From CAVQCX01 sp963711095 (GTDB lineage: Bacteria; Pseudomonadota; Gammaproteobacteria; Chromatiales; Chromatiaceae), in the NCBI GenBank assembly GCA_963711095.1, contig CAVQCX010000004.1, positions 1-64,000 of the forward strand: 64,000 bases of DNA. The letters run 5' to 3'. Positions 43,319 to 51,990 of this stretch are shown piece after piece. The position numbers and the translations under genes were made by a program. The notes under the pieces were generated by a model, which was given only the letters and a program-made list of their open reading frames with translations, was not told where the DNA came from and did no database searches. Position 1 is the stretch's first letter. Each line of letters starts with the position of its first letter.

Positions 43319-44716
43319 ATGTCTTCCGGCCACTACGACACACTGATCATCGGCAGCGGCCCTGGCGGCGAGGGCGCCGCCATGAAGCTCGCCAAGGCCG
43401 GCCGGCGTGTTGCGGTGGTCGAGGCCTTAGACCAGGTCGGCGGCGGCTGCACCCACTGGGGCACCATTCCGAGCAAGGCCCTGCGCCAGGCGATCCAGCT
43501 GCTCGCCGACTATCGGCGAAACCCCCTGTTCCAGCGCACCGTGCGCCAGATCCATGTGGACTACCCGCAGCTGCTCGCCGCGGCAGGCTCGGTGATACGC
43601 GACCAGGTACGGACCAAGTATCGCTACTACGACCGCAACCGGGTGGACGTGATCCACGGCAGGGCCCGCTTCTTGGACCCTCGCACCATCGAGGTGAGCG
43701 AAGCGGGCGGCAGGATCGAGCGCTTCATGGCAGACCATTTTGTGGTTGCCACCGGCTCCCGGCCCTATCACCCACCGGACGTGGATTTCTCGCACCCGCG
43801 GGTGCTCGACAGCGACTCGGTGCTGCGCCTGGACCACACCCCGGGGTCGCTCACCATCTACGGGGCGGGGGTCATCGGCTGCGAGTACGCCTCGATATTC
43901 TGTAACCTGGATGTGAAGGTTAACCTGGTCAACACCCGCGACCGGCTGCTCGCCTTCCTGGACGACGAGATCACCGACGCCCTGGGCTACTACCTGCGCA
44001 CCCAGGGCACGGTGATCCGCCACCAGGAGGAGCACGAGCGGGTGGAGCCCCGGGACGACGGGGTGGTGCTGCACTGCCGCTCAGGCAAGAAGTTCAAGAC
44101 CGACTATCTGCTCTGGGCCAACGGGCGCGCCGGCAACAGCACCGATCTGGGTCTGGACGCCCTCGGGATCGGGACCAACAGCCGGGGCCAGATCGAAGTG
44201 GACGGCAGCTACCGCACCACCCTGCCCCAGATCTACGCCGTCGGGGACGTGGCCGGCCCGCCGGGGCTGGCCAGCGCCAGCTACGACCAGGGCCGTTTCG
44301 TGGGGACACTGATCGCCGAGGGCGAGTCGGACTGGAAGCTGATCGAGGACTTCCCCGCCGGCATCTACACCAGCCCGGAGATCAGCTCCATCGGTCGCAC
44401 CGAGCGCGAGCTGACCGATCAGCAGGTGCCCTACGAGGTGGGGCGGGCCATGTTCAAGAACATCGCCCGGGCCCAGATCACCGGCCACACGGTGGGCATG
44501 CTCAAGCTGCTATTCCACCGCGAGAGCCTGGAGATCCTGGGAATCCACTGCTTCGGCGAGCAGGCCTCGGAGATCGTTCACATCGGCCAGGCGATCATGA
44601 CCCAGTCGGGAAAGGCCAACACCCTCTTGTACTTCGCCGAGACCACCTTCAACTATCCGACCATGGCGGAGGCCTACCGGGTGGCGGCGTTGAATGGCCT
44701 AAACCGCATTTTCTGA
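43319..44716 (+). CDS. sthA: soluble pyridine nucleotide transhydrogenase
   Basis: A 465-residue FAD protein that exchanges reducing equivalents between NADPH and NAD. FAD loop IIGSGPGGEGAAMKLA, GGGCTHWGTIPSKALR (one Cys, lacking the paired redox Cys of lipoamide dehydrogenase, as in SthA), NAD loop IYGAGVIGCEYAS near residue 180, and YAVGDVAGPPGLAS for FAD. ATG at 43319 is used; the frame is open 21 codons upstream without support. A dyad at 44731-44759 follows the stop and could help end transcription. Confidence 0.95.
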   Translation: MSSGHYDTLIIGSGPGGEGAAMKLAKAGRRVAVVEALDQVGGGCTHWGTIPSKALRQAIQLLADYRRNPLFQRTVRQIHVDYPQLLAAAGSVIRDQVRTKYRYYDRNRVDVIHGRARFLDPRTIEVSEAGGRIERFMADHFVVATGSRPYHPPDVDFSHPRVLDSDSVLRLDHTPGSLTIYGAGVIGCEYASIFCNLDVKVNLVNTRDRLLAFLDDEITDALGYYLRTQGTVIRHQEEHERVEPRDDGVVLHCRSGKKFKTDYLLWANGRAGNSTDLGLDALGIGTNSRGQIEVDGSYRTTLPQIYAVGDVAGPPGLASASYDQGRFVGTLIAEGESDWKLIEDFPAGIYTSPEISSIGRTERELTDQQVPYEVGRAMFKNIARAQITGHTVGMLKLLFHRESLEILGIHCFGEQASEIVHIGQAIMTQSGKANTLLYFAETTFNYPTMAEAYRVAALNGLNRIF

Positions 44717-44787
44717 GGCATTTAATTCAGGGGTGGACCCGCCTAGTGTCTGTCCACCCGTGAAGCCCCTGCAAACCCCGAAAGCGC

Positions 44788-46068
44788 ATGGACATCTCTG
44801 CATTCGCCGCTGTCGAGCCCGAGGACGAGGCCGATCGGCCCACCGACCGCGAGCCGCTGGAGCGCACCCACAGCCGCGCCATGCTGGCCCTGGAGCTTGC
44901 GCTGGGATGGTGCAGCGAGACGGCCCGGCACACCGACTGCTACTTCGTCGGCAAGCTCAACCTCTGGCGCGACATCCTGCCGCCGCCCCTGGAGACCGGC
45001 CTGCTGGACCGGCCGGTCGGGCTCGTCCTGCAAGAGGGCTTCGCCGCCGGGCAGCTGCTCGGGCCTTACGCGGCCGCCAATCTCAAGACCTTGCGCGACG
45101 AGCAGTTCGACCGGCGCCTGCCCCGGGCGGGGCTGATCCAGCCCCGGGCCGGGCGCTTCTACCCCAAGGGCGTACTGCGCAACGTCGCCGGGATCTTCAG
45201 CGAGAACCGCGGCCCGTTTCGGGTGGCCGAGATCGGCGACGGGCAGCTGCGGGTGGACCTCAACCATCCCCTGGCCGAGCACGAGATCGAGCTGAGCGCG
45301 CGCATCGTGGACATCTGGCAACCCCGGGAGGAGCACGGCGGGGTCTGTCACGACCTGGCGGAGCTGGCGAGCGCCAACGGGCCGGGCATGCAGGCGCGCT
45401 GGCACGGGCGTCCCACCGATTTTTTCTCCGACCTGCCCTTCGTGCGGGCCGACCCCACGCCGGACGAGCGCTTCTATGTCGAGCCCCGGCTGGTACACCA
45501 CCTGGACACCAGCGCGCGCCGCCAGATCGCCCGGCTCTACGGCGAGCTGATCCCCCCGGGCGCCCGGGTGCTCGACCTGATGTCCAGCTGGGAGTCACAC
45601 CTGCCCGATGCGCTCGCCACCGGACCGGTGACCGGGCTGGGCATGAACATGGAGGAGCTGCAGGCCAACCGGCGGCTCGCGGAGCGACGGGTCCACGACC
45701 TCAATCGAGACCCCCGGCTGTCGTTCGCGGACGCGGCCTTCGACGCAGTAATCTGTACCGCCTCGGTGGAGTACCTCACCAACCCCTTCAGCGTGTTCGA
45801 GGAGGTGGCGAGGGTGCTCGCCCCCGGCGGGCGCTTCGTAGTCAGCTTTTCCAACCGGCGCTTCCCGCCGAAGATGATCCGGGTGTGGGAGGACATCCAC
45901 GAATTCGAACGGCCGGGGCTGGTGCTGGAGTACTTCCTGCGCTCCGGGCAGTTTCACAACCTGGAGACCTATTCCCTGCGCGGGCTGCCCAGACCGGCGG
46001 ACGATCCCCATGCGCGCCAGACGCCGTTCTCCGACCCAGTGTTCGCGGTCTGGGGGGAGACCCGCTGA
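44788..46068 (+). CDS. SlyD/FKBP-like domain fused to a SAM methyltransferase
   Basis: A 426-residue soluble protein. The N-terminal ~200 residues contain a stretch like a SlyD/FKBP prolyl isomerase insert and core (RFYPKGVLRNVAGIFSENRG, then VDLNHPLAEHEIEL). The C-terminal half is a class I methyltransferase: motif I-like ARVLDLMSSWESHLPD near residue 260, LGMNMEELQANRRL, FDAVICTASVEYL and VLAPGGRFVVSFSNR. The loop lacks the usual G-x-G-x-G, having MSSWESHLP instead. Substrate unknown. Prolyl isomerases fold proteins, so a joint protein-modifying role is conceivable (inference). It follows sthA by 71 bases. Confidence 0.75.
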   Translation: MDISAFAAVEPEDEADRPTDREPLERTHSRAMLALELALGWCSETARHTDCYFVGKLNLWRDILPPPLETGLLDRPVGLVLQEGFAAGQLLGPYAAANLKTLRDEQFDRRLPRAGLIQPRAGRFYPKGVLRNVAGIFSENRGPFRVAEIGDGQLRVDLNHPLAEHEIELSARIVDIWQPREEHGGVCHDLAELASANGPGMQARWHGRPTDFFSDLPFVRADPTPDERFYVEPRLVHHLDTSARRQIARLYGELIPPGARVLDLMSSWESHLPDALATGPVTGLGMNMEELQANRRLAERRVHDLNRDPRLSFADAAFDAVICTASVEYLTNPFSVFEEVARVLAPGGRFVVSFSNRRFPPKMIRVWEDIHEFERPGLVLEYFLRSGQFHNLETYSLRGLPRPADDPHARQTPFSDPVFAVWGETR

Positions 46069-46189
46069 GCATGAAGCATCGAGCAGGCCCGGGGGCAGGC
46101 GCGTCTGCGGCGCAGCCGGGCCTGAGGTGCGGTGCCTGCGGCGGCCATCGCGGCCGGTGGGAATGATCGTCAGGTCCGACCGGGTCGCG

Positions 46190-46297
46190 CCAGGAATGGC
46201 GCTCCTACGGTGGGCGTCCCGGTTTGTAGGAGTGGCACTGCTGTCGCCACAGGGTTGCCGGCCGGCACACGGATCGCGGCAGAAACGCCGCTCCTAC
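46190..46297. repeat. REP-like GTAGGAG repeats
   Basis: Three copies of a CTCCTAC/GTAGGAG core lie at 46202-46208, 46226-46232 (inverted) and 46291-46297. The first two form a dyad, as in bacterial interspersed REP elements. The last copy contains the TAG stop codon of ptsP. 46069-46189 holds no gene. Confidence 0.6.
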
Positions 46298-48555
46298 TTG
46301 CCTGGGCGCAGCAGCCCGCTCAGGCCCACGTCCTCGAGCTCGCTCTCCATCATCTGGCGCACCGCCGCGGGGTCCTCGCAACGCAGGGCGGCGCGCAGCA
46401 GCTGGCGGGCGCGCGCCACGCTGAAGCTGCGGATGACGCGCTTGATCCGCAGCAGGCTGCCCGCGCTCATGCTGAGGCTGTTCACGCCCATGCCGATCAG
46501 CAGTACGGCAGCCAGCGGGTTGCCGGCCATCTCGCCGCACACTGCCACCTCCTTGTTGTTGTTGTGCGCGCCGGTGACCACCTGGACCAAGGCCGTCAGC
46601 ACCGCCGGATGCAGATCGTCGTAGAGATTGGCCACCTTGGCGTTGTTGCGGTCCACCGCGAGCAGATACTGGGTGAGATCGTTGGTGCCCACGGACAGGA
46701 AGTCGACGCGCCGGGCCAGAGCCTCCACCTGGTAGACCGCCGAGGGGACCTCGACCATCACCCCGACCCTCGGCATGGTGACCGCGTAACCTTCCTCCTC
46801 GAGCTCGTCGTGGGCCCGCTGGATCAGCGACAGGGCGTCGTCCACTTCCGAGACATTGGTGATCATCGGCAGCATGATGCGCAGGTTGCCGAGCCCGACC
46901 GCCGAGCGCAGCATGGCGCGCACTTGGGTGAGGAATATCTCCGGATGGTCCAGGGAGACACGGATCCCGCGCCAACCGAGAAACGGGTTGGACTCTTCGA
47001 CGGGGAAGTAGGGCAGGGGCTTGTCGCCGCCGACGTCCAGGGTGCGCATGACCACGGGGCGACCGTCGAAGGACTTGAGCACACGCCGATAGTTGGCTAC
47101 CTGTACCGCCTCGCCCGGGAAACGGTCACGGATCATGAACGGCAGCTCGGTGCGGTACAGCCCCACGCCGGCGGCATCCTCGGAGCCGAGAATGCTCATC
47201 TCCGAGACCAGACCGGTGTTCAGGTAGAGCGGCACCGCGGTGCCGTCCAGGGTCTCGGAAGGCCGCCCGCGCAGGGTCTCCAGCTCGGCCGAGAGTGCGC
47301 GCTCGTCCGCGGCCAGGCGCTGGTACTCCTCCATCACCGCCGGCGCCGGCGAGATGTAGATGCGCCCCCGGTAGCCGTCGACGATCACCGGGCGCCCTTC
47401 CAGGCGACCCACCGGCAAGTCGGTCACCCCCATCACCGCCGGTATGCCCATGGCGCGGGCCAGGATCGCCACGTGGGACGAGCTCGAGCCGCGCGCCGAG
47501 ACCACCCCGGCAAGCGTTCCCGGGGGCGCTTCGGCGAGCTGCACGGCACTGATGTCGTCTCCCACCAGCACGCTCGCCTCGGTGTAGGCGTTGACCCGGG
47601 GGGCCTCGCGCTGCAGATGCATCAGGATGCGCCGACCCAGGTCGCGCACATCCGAGGCACGCTCGCGCAGGTAGGCGTCCTCCATGCGGTCGAACACCCG
47701 GGCGTGCTCCTCGATGGTCTGGCGCAGCGCCCCGGGCGCCCACTGGCCGGCGCGGATTCGCTCGACGCTGCGCTCCACCAGGGTGTCGCTGCCGAGCATC
47801 AGCAGCCAGGCATCGAACAAGGCGCGGTCCTGGGCTTCCAGGGTCGGGCCGACCCGCTCCTGCAAGGCTTTGAGATCGCCTTCCACGGCCGCGACTGCGG
47901 CCCGGAACGCCTCTTCTTCGGCCTGGGGATCCTCGGCGCTGCGATCCGGGACGGCGTCCAGATTGGCCTCGGGATAAATAACGACCACCGTGCCCATGCC
48001 CACCCCACTCGCCCCCGGGCGGCCCTCCAGGAAGCAGCCGGACGGCTGCTGGTCCTGGATGCTCGCCAGCTCTCCGCTCGCCTGGGCGTGGGTGATGGCC
48101 CCGGCGAGCTGAGCGGCCAGGGTGAACAGAAAGGTCACCTCATTGTCGTCGAAGCTGCGCGGCTGTTGCTGGCGCACCACCAGCACGCCCAGCACCCGGC
48201 GGTTCTGGATGATCGGCACGCCCAGGAAGCCCCGGAAGCGCCGCTCCCCGGTCTCGGTGACGTACAGATAGCGCGGATGGGAGGGGGCGTCGTCCACGTT
48301 GATGGGCTCCGCCCGCTCGCAGACCAGGCCAATGAGCCCGCGGTGCAGGGGCAGGCGCACCCGCCCGACCGAGTCCGGATTGAGCCCGTCGGTGGCCTGC
48401 AGGACATGCTCACGGGTCTCGAAATCGGTGAGATAGACCGAGCAGACGTCGGCGCCGATCGCCTCCTTGACCCGGTGCACGATGATGCGCAGGGCCTCGC
48501 CTAGGTCAGGCGCCGCGTTGACCTCGTGCACTATGCTGCGCAGGACATCGAGCAT
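46294..48555 (-). CDS. ptsP: phosphoenolpyruvate-protein phosphotransferase PtsP (EI-Ntr)
   Basis: A 753-residue first enzyme of the nitrogen phosphotransferase system. It passes phosphate from PEP to NPr and affects nitrogen, potassium and envelope regulation. An N-terminal GAF domain (residues 1-150) precedes the enzyme I domains. Phosphorylated His361 is in GSSSSHVAILARAMGIPAV, and the PEP site shows RTLDVGGDKPLPY and MVEVPSA, FLSVGTNDLTQY. It lies downstream of rppH, as in many gammaproteobacteria. Start ATG; 41 bases after rppH. Confidence 0.95.
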   Translation of the reverse strand: MLDVLRSIVHEVNAAPDLGEALRIIVHRVKEAIGADVCSVYLTDFETREHVLQATDGLNPDSVGRVRLPLHRGLIGLVCERAEPINVDDAPSHPRYLYVTETGERRFRGFLGVPIIQNRRVLGVLVVRQQQPRSFDDNEVTFLFTLAAQLAGAITHAQASGELASIQDQQPSGCFLEGRPGASGVGMGTVVVIYPEANLDAVPDRSAEDPQAEEEAFRAAVAAVEGDLKALQERVGPTLEAQDRALFDAWLLMLGSDTLVERSVERIRAGQWAPGALRQTIEEHARVFDRMEDAYLRERASDVRDLGRRILMHLQREAPRVNAYTEASVLVGDDISAVQLAEAPPGTLAGVVSARGSSSSHVAILARAMGIPAVMGVTDLPVGRLEGRPVIVDGYRGRIYISPAPAVMEEYQRLAADERALSAELETLRGRPSETLDGTAVPLYLNTGLVSEMSILGSEDAAGVGLYRTELPFMIRDRFPGEAVQVANYRRVLKSFDGRPVVMRTLDVGGDKPLPYFPVEESNPFLGWRGIRVSLDHPEIFLTQVRAMLRSAVGLGNLRIMLPMITNVSEVDDALSLIQRAHDELEEEGYAVTMPRVGVMVEVPSAVYQVEALARRVDFLSVGTNDLTQYLLAVDRNNAKVANLYDDLHPAVLTALVQVVTGAHNNNKEVAVCGEMAGNPLAAVLLIGMGVNSLSMSAGSLLRIKRVIRSFSVARARQLLRAALRCEDPAAVRQMMESELEDVGLSGLLRPGK

Positions 48556-48596
48556 CGGGGTCGCTCGGGTTGAGGGGCGGCGGCCGGGCGCCGAGC

Positions 48597-49121
48597 TCAG
48601 CGCCGGTTCTGGCGCAGATAACTGGACTGGGAGCGCACCGGAGCGCCGTCCGGGAACAGCAGCGGCGCCAGTTCTTCCAGCGCCTGGGTATACACCCGGC
48701 GCTTGAAATACACCACCTCGCGCAGCGGCTGCCAGTAACGCACCCAGCGCCAGGAGTCGAACTCAGGCTTCTCGGTCTTGTTCAGGCAGAAGTCGGTCTC
48801 GCTGCAGAGCACGCGCAGCAGGAACCAGCGCTGCTTCTGGCCGATGCACAGGGGCTGGCAGTGCCGGCGGATGAAGCGCGGGGGTAGCCGGTAGCGCAGC
48901 CAGCCTTGGGTGCACCCGAGGTACTCGACCTGGCGGGGCTCGAGTCCCACCTCTTCCTCCAGCTCGCGATACATCGCCTCCTCTGCGCTCTCGTTCGGCT
49001 TGATGCCTCCCTGGGGGAACTGCCAGGCGTTCTGCCCGAGACGACGCCCCCAGAACAAACGACGCTGAGTGTTGCAGAGGATGATTCCGACGTTCGGTCT
49101 GTATCCTTCGGGGTCGATCAA
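48597..49121 (-). CDS. rppH: RNA pyrophosphohydrolase
   Basis: A 174-residue Nudix hydrolase that removes pyrophosphate from 5' triphosphate mRNA ends and so starts decay. The Nudix box is GGIKPNESAEEAMYRELEEEVG. The N-terminus IDPEGYRPNVGIIL matches RppH when translation begins at the TTG at 49121; another TTG at 49136 adds five residues. The C-terminus is basic (SSYLRQNRR). Directly upstream of ptsP on the same strand. Confidence 0.92.
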   Translation of the reverse strand: MIDPEGYRPNVGIILCNTQRRLFWGRRLGQNAWQFPQGGIKPNESAEEAMYRELEEEVGLEPRQVEYLGCTQGWLRYRLPPRFIRRHCQPLCIGQKQRWFLLRVLCSETDFCLNKTEKPEFDSWRWVRYWQPLREVVYFKRRVYTQALEELAPLLFPDGAPVRSQSSYLRQNRR

Positions 49122-49289
49122 GGTCGTTGAGCACAATCGACTTCAAATTGACGCAAGTTTTTCACAAATGCCGCTTTTCGGGCAAGCTCGGCAAAAGGAT
49201 AAGGTATTGCTAATAAACGAAATTCGGTATCATGGCCGCTGCCTGGAAACACCTGGCGCAGGCACCTGCCGCTGTCCGGAGCCCTGATC

Positions 49290-49982
49290 TTGCCGCTGGC
49301 CATCTTCGACCTGGACAACACGCTGCTCGGCGACGACTCGGACTACCTCTGGGGCCAGTTTCTGATCGAGCAGGGCATAGTCGACGGCGCCCATTATGAG
49401 CGCGAGAACGAGCGCTTCTACCGTGACTACCGGGAGGGCCACCTGGACATCCGCGCGTTTCTGCGCTTCTCCCTCAAGCCCCTGGCCGAGCACCCGCTGG
49501 AGCAGCTGCTCGGCTGGCGCGCCCGGTTCATCGACGAGAAGATCGAGCCGGTCATACTGCCCGCGGGGCGTGAGCTGCTGCGCCGGCACCGTGAGCGCGG
49601 CGACACCCTGCTGATCATCACCGCCACCAACGCCTTCGTGACTGCGCCCATCGCCGAGCGGCTCGGGGTGAAGCACCTGATCGCCACCGACCCCGAGCTG
49701 AGTGCGGGCCGCTACACCGGCGAGGTCGCCGGGCTGCCGAGCTTCCGGGAGGGCAAGGTGGCACGGCTCGAGCAATGGCTAGCCGACCACGACCAGACGC
49801 TGACCGGCAGCGTTTTCTACAGCGACTCCCACAACGACTTGCCCCTGCTGCTGCGGGTCGAGCACCCGGTGGCAGTGGACCCCGACGAGAGTCTCGCGAC
49901 CCAGGCCGACGAGCGCGGCTGGCCGATCATCAGCCTGCGCAACGGTGCGGCGCCGGGTCCGCACCCGGGTCCGCACCGCTGA
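49290..49982 (+). CDS. HAD-IB family phosphatase
   Basis: A 230-residue HAD hydrolase. Motif I is FDLDNTLLGDDS, motif II is the Thr in LLIITATNAFV, and the last motif is FYSDSHNDLPLL. The cap is helical. It is like the subfamily that includes SerB-type and PgpC/YfhB phosphatases; the substrate is not clear. Start TTG at 49290 places motif I at the usual distance. Rich in Asp/Glu at the N-terminal half. It precedes the transporter genes by 11 bases and may be in one operon with them. Confidence 0.88.
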   Translation: MPLAIFDLDNTLLGDDSDYLWGQFLIEQGIVDGAHYERENERFYRDYREGHLDIRAFLRFSLKPLAEHPLEQLLGWRARFIDEKIEPVILPAGRELLRRHRERGDTLLIITATNAFVTAPIAERLGVKHLIATDPELSAGRYTGEVAGLPSFREGKVARLEQWLADHDQTLTGSVFYSDSHNDLPLLLRVEHPVAVDPDESLATQADERGWPIISLRNGAAPGPHPGPHR

Positions 49983-49993
49983 GCCGGGGACCG

Positions 49994-50956
49994 ATGCTGC
50001 TCGGGGCGCTGGCCGGCCTGGGGATCGTCGCGCTGCTGGTCTCGGTCGCTTTCGGCAGCGTGCACGTCCAGCCGGAACGCTTGCTGCAGACGCTGCTCGG
50101 CGCCGGTTCCGACCTGGACCGGGCGCTGATCCTGGGCCTGCGGCTGCCACGAGCGCTCAGCGCGTTCGCCGTGGGGGGCATGCTGGGGCTGGCCGGGACG
50201 CTGATCCAGGTACTGCTGCGCAATCCCCTGGGCGATCCCTACGTGCTTGGGGTCTCCGGCGGGGCGGCCACAGCGGCGCTGCTGGCGATGCTGGCCGGCG
50301 CCGCAGAGCCGGCGCTGTCGGTTGCAGCCATGGGCGGCGCACTGCTCTCGACCCTGCTGGTGTTCGCGCTGGCGCACTCCCCGGGCGCCCCGGGGACCCC
50401 CACCCGGCTGCTGCTGACCGGCGTGGTCGCCGCGGCAGGCTGGGGGGCGCTGATCAGCTTCATTCTCAGCCTCGGCACCACCGGCCAGCTGCCGGGCATG
50501 CTGTTCTGGCTGATGGGCGACCTCGGCAACGCCGGCAGCCCCGCCGCGTCCCTGGTCCTGCTCGGGCTGGGCCTGGCGCTGGCGCTGGCCGCCGCCCCCC
50601 GGCTCAACCTGCTGGCCAGGGGCGAGCTGCAGGCCGCCGCGCTGGGGGTGTCGGTGCAGCGGCTGCAGGCCGGGATCTATTTCGGCTCGGCGGCACTGAC
50701 CGCGGGCGCCGTGGTCCAGGCCGGCAGTCTGGGGTTCATCGGACTGGTGTCGCCGCACTTGGTGCGCCTGCTCGGCGGACGGGATCACCGCATCCTGCTG
50801 CCGGGCGCAACCCTGCTGGGCGGGGCTCTGTTGGTGATCGCCGACACCCTGGCACGCACCCTGCTCGCCCCGCGGCAGCTGCCGGTGGGCGTGCTCACGG
50901 CGCTGATCGGTGTACCCCTGTTTCTATACCTTCTGAACCGGGGCCAGGCGCGGTGA
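49994..50956 (+). CDS. FecCD/BtuC-type ABC transporter permease
   Basis: A 320-residue membrane permease with about nine to ten helices. RLPRALSAFAVGGMLGLAGTLIQVLLRNPLGDPYVLGVSGGA is the family signature region (here cited by its parts RLPRAL, NPLGDP, LGVSGGA), and GFIGLVSPHLVRLLGG is the coupling loop. Members import vitamin B12, heme or siderophores. No binding protein or TonB receptor is nearby, so the cargo is open; cobalamin is a reasonable guess. ATG at 49994 follows an GGGGACC sequence. Confidence 0.88.
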   Translation: MLLGALAGLGIVALLVSVAFGSVHVQPERLLQTLLGAGSDLDRALILGLRLPRALSAFAVGGMLGLAGTLIQVLLRNPLGDPYVLGVSGGAATAALLAMLAGAAEPALSVAAMGGALLSTLLVFALAHSPGAPGTPTRLLLTGVVAAAGWGALISFILSLGTTGQLPGMLFWLMGDLGNAGSPAASLVLLGLGLALALAAAPRLNLLARGELQAAALGVSVQRLQAGIYFGSAALTAGAVVQAGSLGFIGLVSPHLVRLLGGRDHRILLPGATLLGGALLVIADTLARTLLAPRQLPVGVLTALIGVPLFLYLLNRGQAR

Positions 50957-51738
50957 GCAGCACCAGCGACCCGCCGCTGCTGGCGGCGCGCGCAGTGGAT
51001 GTCTCGGTCGCCGGACTGCCGGTCTGCCGGGGACTCGACCTGGCTATAGAGCCCGGCCAATGCTGGGCGCTGCTCGGGCGAAACGGCGTGGGCAAGACCA
51101 CCCTGCTGCACACCCTTGCCGGGCTGGGCCGAGCCGACGCCGGCGAGATCCGCCTGCTCGGCCATCATATCCAGCGCCTCGGTACGCTCGAGCGCGCCCG
51201 CCGGCGCGGTCTGCTCCCCCAGGACGACGAGATCCTGTTTCCGGCCTCGGTGCTGGAGTGCGCCCTCGCCGGACGCTTCCCTCACCTCGGACGCTGGGGC
51301 TGGGAGGGCCCGGTAGACCTGGCGCTGGCCCGCCAAGCGCTGAGTGACCTGGGCCTGGCGCACTGCGAGGCCCGCGACGCCCGCACCCTGTCGGGGGGCG
51401 AGCGCCGCCGCCTGGGGATCGCTACCCTGCTCGCCCAGCAGCCGCGCCTGGCGCTGCTGGATGAGCCCAGCAACCATCTGGACCCGGCCCACCAGATCGC
51501 GGTGCTCGGGCTGCTGCGACGCCGTTTTGCGACCGAGGATCGGGCGGCCCTGATGGTCCTACACGACATCAACCTCGCCCTGCGCTTCAGCGATCACATG
51601 CTGCTGCTGTTCGGCGCAGGCCGTTGGCGCGCCGGCCCCACCGGGGCCCTGACCGATGCCGGCCTGCTGGAGAAGCTCTACGGCCACCCCATGGCGATCA
51701 TCGCGGGTCCCAGTGGACCGCTCGCGGTGCCGGCCTGA
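50953..51738 (+). CDS. ABC transporter ATP-binding protein (BtuD/FecE type)
   Basis: A 261-residue ATPase. Walker A LLGRNGVGKTTLL, ABC signature LSGGERRRLGIA, Walker B PRLALLDEPSNHLD and the switch His in LMVLHDINLA are intact. Start GTG overlaps the permease stop (GTGA), so the two are coupled. It energises the FecCD-type importer. Confidence 0.92.
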   Translation: MSSTSDPPLLAARAVDVSVAGLPVCRGLDLAIEPGQCWALLGRNGVGKTTLLHTLAGLGRADAGEIRLLGHHIQRLGTLERARRRGLLPQDDEILFPASVLECALAGRFPHLGRWGWEGPVDLALARQALSDLGLAHCEARDARTLSGGERRRLGIATLLAQQPRLALLDEPSNHLDPAHQIAVLGLLRRRFATEDRAALMVLHDINLALRFSDHMLLLFGAGRWRAGPTGALTDAGLLEKLYGHPMAIIAGPSGPLAVPA

Positions 51739-51990
51739 GACCGAGCCCAGTGTTCTCCCCAGCCCCCTGCCGGGTTACCCTATCCGCCGGCATCTATGGC
51801 GTTGCGCGTGGCCCGGGTGCTCGACGTAAAGGCTCACGTACGCCTGCCGGCCCGGACGCAAGCGCCTTGTGTTTATATATACCCCGCATCTCGCGGCCAG
51901 CCCTGAGGAGACATGCCAGGCGCTGACACGCGTGTGCTTCGGCGCCACGATTTTGCGTTTTCTCCTGGCGCCATCGTAAAGGGCCTGTCG

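Noticed and set aside
44731..44759. Intrinsic terminator after sthA
   Set aside because: An 8-bp dyad is present but no T-run follows on either strand; kept only as a remark under sthA.
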